The position numbers and the translations under genes were made by a program. A stretch of 64,000 bases of DNA from Purshia tridentata (lineage: Eukaryota > Streptophyta > Magnoliopsida > Rosales > Rosaceae), in contig QANT01004597.1 in NCBI GenBank assembly GCA_003254885.1, forward strand, positions 1 to 64,000, written 5' to 3'. The first letter of the stretch is position 1. The number at the start of each line of letters is the position of its first letter. Shown here in pieces: positions 54,178 through 64,000 of the stretch. The notes below the pieces were generated by a model that made no database searches, was not told the origin of the DNA, and saw only the letters and a program-made list of their open reading frames with translations.

Positions 54178-56240
54178 GGTTGGAGTATAGTACATATAAG
54201 GATGTCGCATTTTGCCTCTATTGCTATCTATTTAAATCTAATTTTGAGCAAGCGGGCAATGGTGTCTTTACTGAGGTAGGCTTCAGGAATTGGAAGAAAA
54301 TGAGAGAAAAGTTTAGCACACATGTTGGGCCAGTTGGCAGTGTTCACAATCAATCTCAAAAAACTGCTATGGATCTAATGAACGAAAAGTCACATATTGA
54401 AACAGTTGTGCAAAAACATTCAGACCAGCTCATATGGCTTATCGCACTTGCTTGAATGCAGCAATCGATTGCACAAAGTTTTTGTTGCGACAAGGACTTG
54501 CTTTTCATGGCCATGATGAAAGTGCCATTTTAAGCAATAAGGAGAATTATTTGAAGCTGTTGTAATTTCTTCTAGATTACAATGAGAAAGTTAAGGCCGT
54601 TGTATTGGAAAATACTCCAAGAAGTCTCAAGTTAATAGCTCCTTCAATTTAAAAAGATATTGTCCACTCATATGCCTTGGAAACCATCAATTTCATCATA
54701 AGTGATATGAAAGATAGATTCTTTTCTATAATGGTGGACGATTCATGTGATGTTTCAATAAAAGAGCAAATTACAATGGTTTTATCTTATGTGTACATGA
54801 AAGGGTAAGTAATTGAAAGGTTTATTGGGGTCCAATATATTGCCGACACTACTTCAGGTGCACTAAAGGAGGCCATTGACACATTCTTTTCTTTCAACAA
54901 ATTGAGCTTTTCCAAGTTACGAGGACAAGGTTATGATAGAACTAGTAATATGAAAGGTGAGTTCAATGGCCTTAAAACACAAATTTTAAGAGAACAACCT
55001 TGTGCATTTTATGTTCATTGCTTTGCTCATCAACTTCAACTAACTCTTGTTGCGGTGACCAAAAAAAAAATAACAAAATTGTCACTTTTTTCACATTGGC
55101 TAATAGTGTAGTTAATATTGTTGGAGCATCATGTAAGCACCGTGATGCACTTAAAGAGAAACTCCAAAAATAGCTTATAGAAGAATTTGCAAAAGGTTGT
55201 CTTGTAACGGGGCAAGGCTTAAATCAAAAAACTAATGTCAAACGTGCCGGTAATATACGTTAAAACTCACATTATGATACATTGCTTACCATGTTCTCAT
55301 CCGTGGTGAAGGTGCTTGAATTGATTGTTCATGATGGCTACAATGATAATGTAGGTGAAGCAAATAAATTATTTGGAGAAATATAATCTTTTAATTTTGT
55401 ATTCCACTTATTTTTTATGAAAACCATATTGGGAGTAACAAATGATTTATCTCAAGCATTACAAAGGAAGATCAAGATATTATGAATGCAATGAATTTAG
55501 TCAAATCATGTAAGTAACAACTACACCACTTGAGGAATGATAAATTTGATGATTTGGTTGATAAAGTTTTCACTTTTTGTATCAAACATCATATTGTGAT
55601 CCTTGATATTGATGATCCATACATAGCTCGAAAGAGGTCACGACGTAATGCTCTAACAAAAATAAACCATCATCATTATCGTGTGGAGCTCTTTGTTCAT
55701 GTCATTGATGAGCAACTTAAAGAGTTAGATGATCGCTTCAATGAGGTAAATACTGAGTTGCTTATTTATCTGGCTTGTTTGAGTCCGGATGATTCATTCA
55801 TAGCTTTTGACAAACAAAAGCTAATTCATCTTGCTCAATTTTATCCTCAATATTTTTCAAACCAAGACCTATTGATGCTTGAAGATCAACTTAGCCTTTA
55901 CATTTATTATATGAGTTCAAATAATGATTTTTCTCAAGTGAAAGGGATTAGTAGTCTTGCAAAAAAAAATAGTGGAGTAAGGATTGCATCAAACATTTAA
56001 ATATGTGTATTTACTTAGTACATTGGCTTTGGTTTTGCCTATTGCAACTGCTTCAGTGGTGATGACATTTTTCACCATGAATTTTATTAAGGGTCCACTC
56101 CGCAACAGAATGAGAGATTAATAGTTGAGTGATAGCTTAATTGTTTATATTGAGAAACATTTGTTTTCTTGTATTTATAATGAAGCTATAATTCTACATT
56201 TTCAAAATATGAAAGACCGTCATGGACAATTGTAGCTTGT

Positions 56241-59200
56241 AATATGTTGTTGTAACGTGAATTATGAATGAAAGTACTATCATTTTCCTTTTCTTTATTA
56301 TTTTCATTCAAAATATTTGTTTAATATTTTACACCATGACCCCCTAGGTTTAAAATCCTGGATTCGCCATTGAGTATGCGTAACTTTGTTTTATTGGAGA
56401 CTTGATATTACATAACTATAAACTGACAAGAACATGTGATAAAAGGAAGACTTGACTTGTCTGACCATCACTTTTCACAATGACAAGACCATACACTGAC
56501 CTACACTCCAATCTATAATTTTAGATATGAGATTCAGATTATTGTGAATCTATCATGGGTATTCAATGGGCACGATTGCCACGAAATAGTGATGAGTACC
56601 AAATCAAGCTATGTTGGCTTTTGGATCACTGTTTTGAGATTGTTGCAATTGAAAAATAGAATTAAATGTCCATATCAAGTGTGCTACAACTGTAATTGGA
56701 GAGTCCAAACAGATTAGAAGATTATTTGACTCTTAATAGTATGAGTTTCAATTAGATGGATTTGTTGTGGAAAAATTATGGGGAGTCCATTGTAAATTCA
56801 ACTACTTCTTGGATTCTTGTCATGTTTTAAGTGAATTCAATTTATTTTACTTTATTTTTGTGTCTTTATAGATTTGAAGAGTAAAAAAGAAAAAATAAAA
56901 TGGAAAGGACAACTTTGAGATGGAAGGACACTATAAAATTCATATGCAGATTAGTCAAATTTTGGGATTAAACTGTAATTCTTGAGAGTGAACTAGATGA
57001 TGAGGCATATACCTTGAAAAAATGCTGATGTTAGATTTCCCAAGACTTGTACGGTTTATGATTCTCAATTTTGTAAATGAAGTTATGACCATTTGAGTAC
57101 ATATATATAACTTAAAAAGATTTTGCAGGTGAATTAGCAAAGTTGTGTTTCAAGATTGCAAACTTGAAATCCAAAGAATGTCTAGCGAACACAAAAAGTG
57201 TCTAGAAGATTGTGGGCTATTTTCTCTGGCCTAACCATAATTTTTTGGGCTTTTGAATGCCAAATCATCATAAGGGTAAGGCGATTATTTATCAAATAAT
57301 GAGAGTTTTTACCAAATAAGATAATTATTTGTTCTTGTCGATAAAAAGGAAAAATTAAAAGAAAATAAAGAAAATTTTTACAAAGGAGTAAAAAGAGCCG
57401 TGAAGACTTACTACCATCAAGCCAACCATCCACCTTTATTGTTTACAAATTGTTTGAATATGTTTTGTAGGTTCGAATGAGGTTTTTGTGGCTTATGGCT
57501 GGTATATTTGCTCTTCAATAATATCTATATAGATAAATCTCATTAAAATTGTTTAGTGAGTTTGCTGTATGTCATTTATACATGACATGCTTATTATTTA
57601 CCCTATTGATCAGTTTTCAACAAAAATATATTTTGTCAAAGAATCTTATTTTTTTCTCAAGTCTTAATTATTTTGTTGATGACTTATTATTTTCAATTTA
57701 TACATAATTTACTTGTATTGTTACTGATGTTGTTAGTATGGTAGGGTGGTCATACACTGTTGTGGTAAGGAATTAATCAAATTATGATTAACTGATAAAA
57801 AATTCTAGACGACTATATTAGAAATCTGAATCTTAGATCACATGCATTAAAAGCCTAATAACCCATAAGCATACGAACAACTAAAGTTCAAAGAGCCCCA
57901 TTATGAGACTTGTTTTGAGGATACTAGTTCTCAAACAGACTCCAATCCAAACCCCTATGTACTTTGTGACTTCATCAATGCTTGTGTCAACAATTGAGTC
58001 CCCATTAATGAATTTAGCATAGGATACCCCTAAGTTTGCCATGGTGAACTGAATTATTCTCTTATGCACTTTAATTCTGTGAATACTAACTTGATTAACA
58101 AGAGAGTAATAGTGAATGGAAGCACTTCAGAGTCAAAGAATCAAGCAGGTACCCTGTCAGTTACCAAGAACATGTTAAGTAATGCAAGTCTCATAATCCT
58201 ACTTGAAGATGAGCACAATTTGATTAGCACCGCACGTAAGCATGTTTCTTCTCACGACTTTATAGCCAATTGAAAAGTGGATACTGATGTGATGGTTGGA
58301 GTTTCAAATGTTCATGAATCAAAATACCAAAATAATGTAGTTGACCAATCAAAACCCAAAATAGATTACTAGGATGATAGGTGAGTTCCAAATACTTGCT
58401 AGTCTTGTAGTTGACCGATAACAATGGCATGACTGATCAACTTAGTAATAATTTTACAAGATTAATAATTATAGCTTCTATTAATACTTATTAAATTTAA
58501 AGTCTATGTTGAAGTGAATTGTATTTATGTTCACGATAAGTATTGATGTAATTAATTATCTCATATGTTGTAATGCAAGTGGCAAACTTCTAATCTTCTT
58601 TTAATGCATGAAACATTTTATTTACTTAAATGCATGAAACTATCTACAAAATATCTATTTTTTCCTATCAGCATCTGCAGAGCTTACATGAGCACGTGAT
58701 TTTTTTTAATTTTTTTTTTGGGTCAAGATTCATCCCATGATAAGTGATGGTATTTGTGAGACAACTAATATTAATTTAGATTAGTAGTTCCATTGTAGCC
58801 TATTTTACTCTACTATTTTTAACGTATATCTCAAAAGAAATTTAGTAGGATTGGTTAGTATAAGTAATATAATAAATAAATTTATATACAAATCAATGGG
58901 GAATATTTTATGGTTTAAAAGTATACCTCGTATTCACAACTAATATTAATATATATGGCTGTTTCCCGCTTTTTAAATTATTTTTGCAAGTATATACGTT
59001 AGCTCGCAATTTTGCAGCCCCAAAAGAAAACTCATTTAAGTACAATTTCATTTTGCCATTTAAAACAACAAAACACACGTCCATATGAGTTTCCAATTGT
59101 GATCCAACTATCACTTAGGAAGAGTCGGAAAAGTTTTTCCTTTCCCACCTCAAATTAAGATGACTACAACACTGAACTGACCTACAGTCTTGTACAATCA

Positions 59201-59259
59201 CACAATCCAAAGTAAAGTCCAATATTACCTACTTTCTAAATAATGGATATTAAATTATG
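56241..59259. other. Intergenic DNA, right flank of the hAT element
   Basis: The phrase GACCCCCTAGGTTTAAAATCC (minus its last base, about 56,338-56,357) may be close to the right end of the hAT element. Beyond it the sequence is AT-rich with only short open frames (for example 57,182-57,433 and 58,064-58,273) that show no known motifs. No RNA gene recognised. Confidence 0.35.
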
Positions 59260-62200
59260 GTACATTTTATATATAAAGGGGAGAGGAGTTGACCATTTTA
59301 CAATTCACTCACATCATTCTTCTCTCTGGTAATTGATAAAGCTGAAAGTGAAATAGAGTTGGAGAGTTAGTGTGAAGATCAGAATATTTTATTGAATATA
59401 CACAAGTATGTGGCCTCTATTGATGAAGCTTGAAATGTTTTCAAAGTGTTCATTACAAGGAGCTTATATATAAATGGTGTACACACTGCAATTACTATAA
59501 AGATTACTTAATTTGGGTGATGTCACAAATATTTTAGAAATTGATGAAAAAAGTCACTGATCTATATGAAAGCCTATATTGATATAATTTTGGGAGTTAT
59601 TAATAAAATAATTTGACAGCTAGTGTATATAGAATGGAGGATCAGATTATAATGAGGTAGACATTACTTTTCTTTTCAAAAACCCATGTTTTGTATAATC
59701 TCTTAATTGAAACACTTATGCTGGAGGGTTAGAGTGATGCATCTCCAATATATGTACCATGCTTGTCATGAAAGGCTAATAGTGTATTCATTCAACTGTC
59801 TAAAATAAACCACACATGCTTATTATTTTTGTTGACACATCCTCCTTGATTGGAATTCAACCTTCAACTGTATTCTTAGTGTATAATTTAAATAGGTCCC
59901 ACTTGTCCAACTCTTTTCCTAGATATGCGAGTTTCTAAACATAGAATGTTGGTTTATCTGTTAGGATCCCCACATTGAAACCTCTAATTTGTGCCCATTT
60001 TGAAATATAATACTTTATAAACAACATTGATTTGAAGGATATTCATTGCTTATGAAATCTTGCTACCACGATAGCCATAATTTGTTTTTGTCGAGTTAAT
60101 GTAGTTGCATCAGACCAATCAAGAACTACTTGCATCTGAAACAAACATAAATAGTTATGAGGTACCAACATGATTGAATATACTATAAAAACAAAAACAA
60201 ACTTCACATTACCTTCACAAGTTTCCATGCCTTTTCGACTTCACCATTTTCAGAAAATCTATTAAATAAGTTCTCTCTTTTTATATCTATGACAAAATTA
60301 GAAGCATTTCGTGTAATGGTTCAGATAAATGTTGCAAACTTCCCAATTAATTTTGGATCACTGTGTACCTATCCTAGCTCATTGAAGATAACTTTTAAGA
60401 GGCCACTGAAAGCGAAATTTGGATCACTTATACTTCTTTTTGGCTTAGCAAGCTTGGTTGGTCTTGAGTCAACATTTTCCTCTTCCTCACTCGTATTGTT
60501 GTTGGTGTATTGATGTTCATCTTCACCTTCACCTTCATCAGGAAATGTAGGCCCAAAACATTTCAAAAATCCTCTCATTTATTCACTTAACAATTCTCCA
60601 ACTATGGGTTATTGTGTTTCTATATCTTGTGTCAAATCAATGAATAATTCTTCCGTCGGGCACACCTTGCAGCATTGGATTGAAAAATGCAAATAAGAAA
60701 TACATAATATCCAAAATACCTTGCCTTATTCTCCCAAGAGATGTAATTTTTTAACCCAGTAAATGAATGGAGACTCTAAACTTAGTATACAATAGGTTAT
60801 AAGATGTATATAACAGAGGAACCCAACCTCATTTACAACGTCAGTGAAATGTCAACAAACCTTTATTCAAATATATATGATATTTGTGAGAAGCAAAACA
60901 AATCAAACATTTATATAACATACTTGATTCGTATACTTTAGCAATTAACAAGAAAACAACAGTTGCTATGTTAACTATTAAGCATTGATGGTGTCGCAAA
61001 CAGGTAATTTTATGGAAAAAGTCCTCCTGCAAAGGTATGTCAATTTAACCTTAATCTTTTATCTAATATACTAAGTATATATCACCTTACCTAAAACTTA
61101 TCGTTTTTAATTACCCAAATTTTCAATTTCCTTTTTTTTTTTTAAGTCCCCTCCTTCAGAAAAGCGTCGTATTTCAGCCACAAAATTAGATTTATAAAAA
61201 CAATTTTAAAGCCACTGATAAAGTTTATAGTGTTATTGACCAAAACCAAATATATCACCTTACTCAAAAAACATCATTTTGAGTTAATTGTTTGAAAGTA
61301 GTCAAATTTGCAATTCCCTCATTTTGTTTTTGATGCAACAATTTTCTCCTTCAGAAAACACCATATTAAAGCCAAAGAATTATTTATTTTTTTAAAGCCC
61401 CTAAATTAGTCTTTATTTTTTATTTTTTACTGAAGCCTCCAAATTAATTTAAATTATTATCTTTGTTATATTTTGTCCCATATAACAATAATATTTTATT
61501 CTCTATCCCTTCATCCATAGTCCACGTACAGTACATGCGTATAAGTTTTATTCTTTATAAATATACAACATACCAAAAGAAAGAATTTTGCAATCATTTT
61601 ATGCATACCATCAATTTTTGTTAGAATTTTAAATCACTAACAAATATTTTATTTTATTTTTTTCCTTAAGAATTACAATATTCTATAACATACAAAAAAT
61701 GTAAGAAATCATTCGTACAATGAAATACATGAAGTAAAGTTGGACCTCAGAATAAGTATTGAGTCCCAATTTAACTACATTGCCTTTTCAAGTTCAATTC
61801 ACATATTTTCTTGTAACAATATCTTCCAAACCTCCATTGATGTAAAAAAATGATTTAACATTTCTATATATTCACATCTTTATCACTAGTCCCATTGCCC
61901 AAATGGTCTCCCCTTGAATGATTATGACACGAATATTCTGTGAGGCCAATAATGGTTTATGACATAAGACATGCTATATAAATGCCATATTTGTTCACAT
62001 AGTTATATGCCAACACGCACTTTAGGTTGCTACTACCTCCTTCAACAATGAGGCGTTGATCAAATGACCATTGCAAACTAGAATTCCATGAGCAACCAAA
62101 CCTAGAAAATCAATCGTGCTTACCGCCGACTTTTTCATCCAACAAAAAGATGCCTATTCATCCATATATGGAATGCATGTGAATCCACTTCAAAATCTAG

Positions 62201-62849
62201 TTAACAACCTGCTACACAGATATATCCTCGCCATTGGATGTTGTCCATCTCGCAAAGTTCGTGCCTAATAATACCATGTCACCAAAAATCAACCAAAATA
62301 AAATTCGAACAATTTTTTCAATTTCAATATCCCACCTTGTTCTAAATATGAGCTTAAAAGCGGCCTACATCTTTCTTGATCAGCTCATTAGACAACTGAG
62401 AAGGTCAATATTAATTGGGACTCTAATACAGAACTACACAGTACTAGAAATTCTCAAGTAATGCATATCCCCCAAGTTCATGTTGGTCTATCAATGATTG
62501 ATAAGTCAATTCTTGTTCCTTTGGCTAGATAATTTAAGCTATCAAAAAAATATATTGATATTAAAATCATTAAGACCTTAAAAAAGAAGAAGGGTAAATA
62601 TCCACAAAATTATTCATGATGAACTTAAGAACCTGTATAATGTTTCTATTGTATTGTGCCTCTATGGTTGATTCATATATGAATGACTCAAATAAAAAAT
62701 ACATTACTAATTATGCATTTCATTTGTCTCTTAGTGTGAAATGCAAAAAATTGCCATGTATTGATGACATCAATGCCATCAATATTAGACCTTGTATATG
62801 TCTCGTCTGTCTCATGATTTCTGTAATCCAATCCTCAAGGTTCTGAAAT
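59260..62849. other. AT-rich intergenic DNA without a recognised gene
   Basis: A TATATAAAGGGGAG word (about 59,268) followed by a CT-rich stretch looks promoter-like on the + strand, but no coding frame follows. On the minus strand 60,578-60,369 reads an acidic segment (DEGEGEDEHQYTNNN), then KLAKPKRSISDPNFAFSGLL, ending in a GLLKVIFNELG word; I cannot assign it. A + frame at 62,234-62,461 is also unassigned. Poly(A/T) runs are frequent. Confidence 0.35.
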
Positions 62850-64000
62850 GTCAATATTAGTACAATTACCCATGTTAAACAAGTCTCGTGGTCTTGTTCT
62901 CACTGCAACGTGTCATCCAGGATCTTTTGGATCTTCCATGCAAAATACTTGTTGGGTTTGAAAACCAAGCATGAAGGTGTCAGGTGATGGAATCAAACGT
63001 TTAAAATTCACTAATATAAATCTATAATTATCTAATTTGACTAGTGGGTGGACTTTAAGTCAACCCAATGACAATCAAACAAAATAACATTACAACCAAT
63101 ATTATAGTCTTACTCTATTATGTCTATTACCACACCGTAATAGTCTCATAGTCCTGTTCTTGGGTTTGGTTCACATGCACTAACATGATCGTTTGACTCA
63201 GCATGTATATCAACACCAATATTTTGTGTTTTGCCTTGTAAGTCAACTAATTTGACATGAAATCAGAATCCGTTCATAATGTAGCCCTTCCAATGTCTAG
63301 CCCACCACCTTGCTAGCTAGTGCCTGTAAATCATGGTCAATGTTGCCAATATTATCTCGTATTCGATTATGAATCTGCAAAAGTAAAAAAGTAACAAAAG
63401 TTAGTGAACACAAATTGAAATAATAAGGATACATGAGTCGTTATTCTAAAAAAAGATTGAACATGAATACTTGATTATGATAAGCATTAATATATTTACG
63501 AAACCACTCTAAGTGTGCACGTCATTATGATTCCATCACACGGACATTTTGACCACAACGTGCCTTTGCATTTGCTTTGTGTTGCCTACGAAGGTGTCAG
63601 ATGCATAATTACAAAAAATATATAAATCCCTAGCCAAAAAACAAATTAAAAAATATAAATTAAAAATCTTTAATCATGAATGCATGTATTATCCTCGTCA
63701 AAAAACATTCATGCAATACCTTATGTATGACCTGATTTTATCATAGTTGAATAATACACATTGATGTGCCCTCTCCTATTCATGTTGACCAAGATGAAAA
63801 TTTTCAACTACCCCAATGCATTGCCTTAGTTGTGAAAATATATGAAAAACCTTCACATGTCTCTACTCCCTTTGCATCAACATTTCACCCCGGCACATTT
63901 TTACGTGTAATGATATTATCTCCAAAATACAACTCTCAAAATAACAGGGCTTCCTCAACAATGTATCTTCTGCAATATTACTCTATGGGCTATATTTATT
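62850..64000 (-). mobile_element. CACTA (En/Spm) transposon, C-terminal part, cut by window end
   Basis: Minus-strand translation gives, from right to left, EDTLLRKPCYFESCILE (about 63,975-63,925), FSQLRQCIGVVENFHLGQHE and RAHQCVLFNYD (63,830-63,740), then GYIMNGF.FHVKL (about 63,285), TQNIGVDIHAES, YYGVVIDIIE (about 63,130), VILFDCHWVD and VFCMEDPKDPGWHVAV (about 62,950-62,900). These match the DUF4218 and DUF4216 regions that follow the transposase in plant CACTA elements. Stops interrupt it (for example within the NGF-FHV word and after DIIE), so this copy is dead. The rest of the element lies beyond 64,000. Confidence 0.7.

Larger units (their letters stand above)
51684..56240 (+). pseudogene. 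hAT transposase pseudogene (TTF zinc-finger / MYM-type-1-like), split by a Copia element
   Basis: The + strand reads, in pieces: an N-terminal MKRYF with a serine-rich stretch (51,684 on); a TTF-type zinc finger (YKDVAFCLYCYLFKSN, about 54,190-54,250) and GFRNWKKMREKF; a DDE/RNase H region with IMVDDSCDVSIKEQITMVL (about 54,730-54,790), LRGQGYDRTSNMKGEFNGLK and VHCFAHQLQLTLVAV (54,920-55,060); an internal region (55,530-56,000); and the C-terminal hAT dimerisation block (LPIATASVV...TMNFIKGPLRNRM, 56,035-56,120). At least five frame changes or stops break it, so it cannot be active. This is the family annotated in plants as zinc finger MYM-type protein 1-like. Confidence 0.8.

Noticed and set aside
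59260-59400. Possible promoter (TATATAAAGG plus CT-rich stretch)
   Set aside because: No coding frame, splice sites or LTR partner follow; kept only as a remark in the intergenic entry.
60369-60578. Acidic 69-codon minus-strand frame
   Set aside because: Protein-like composition but no recognised motif, and flanking sequence breaks in all frames; not strong enough to call a gene.
1-64000. tRNA, rRNA and small nuclear RNA genes
   Set aside because: No cloverleaf with A and B box words or rRNA segment was recognised by eye; a tRNAscan or Infernal run would be decisive.

Overview
The window is a stretch of plant nuclear genome, very probably from a eudicot. The evidence is AT-rich intergenic DNA, genes with many GT-AG introns, and the usual plant transposon families: PIF/Harbinger, hAT, Mutator-type MITEs, CACTA, L1 LINE, Ty1/Copia, Ty3/Gypsy and an endogenous pararetrovirus. 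I cannot name the species.

Only two host genes look whole, both on the + strand. The first (CDS 4,575-15,772, 15 coding exons, 958 residues) is FAN1, the structure-specific nuclease of DNA interstrand-crosslink repair: UBZ ubiquitin-binding finger, HIRAN and SAP-like DNA-binding regions, and a C-terminal VRR-NUC nuclease domain with its PD...EVK residues. The second (CDS 33,685-38,334, 9 coding exons, 440 residues, with a spliced 5' leader) is a WD40-repeat protein of the type annotated in plants as 'uncharacterized WD repeat-containing protein C2A9.03-like'. Every exon phase in both models closes. They show no functional link; repeats separate them.

Layout. 1-4,410: AT-rich DNA, then a large inverted-repeat composite with PIF/Harbinger-derived sequence and a nested 1,021-bp MITE, ending about 165 bp before the FAN1 start codon. 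4,575-15,772: FAN1. 15,918-17,600: small foldback elements, one with a clear 9-bp target duplication in the FAN1 3' flank. 17,677-28,416: about 10 kb of endogenous caulimovirid (pararetrovirus) sequence on the minus strand, flanked by 360-bp direct repeats. It holds two related viral blocks, a later solo LTR, and a piece of an unrecognised spliced gene. 28,700-30,400: an L1 LINE remnant split by a MITE. 30,850-31,630: a degenerate motif array and a second MITE-like element. 32,830-38,340: the WD40 gene. 39,412-43,950: nested fossils (Gypsy gag piece, Copia remnant, solo LTR, hAT-type MITE). 44,036-50,810: PIF/Harbinger sequence with the SANT/Myb-like accessory gene and the transposase pseudogene; a 2.76-kb solo LTR lies inside the accessory gene's intron. 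51,010-56,240: a decayed hAT transposon with a zinc-finger/MYM-like transposase, split by a short Copia element with two recognisable LTRs. 56,350-62,850: mostly featureless AT-rich DNA. 62,850-64,000: part of a CACTA transposon, cut by the window edge.

The most interesting points are the paired caulimovirid blocks, which share one ORF beginning but diverge downstream; the long direct repeats at the ends of that locus; arrays of a palindromic GGACCGGTCC-like motif upstream of the TATA box in two different solo LTRs; and the long palindromic element abutting the FAN1 promoter. All database-type statements rest on remembered family features, because no searches were run.
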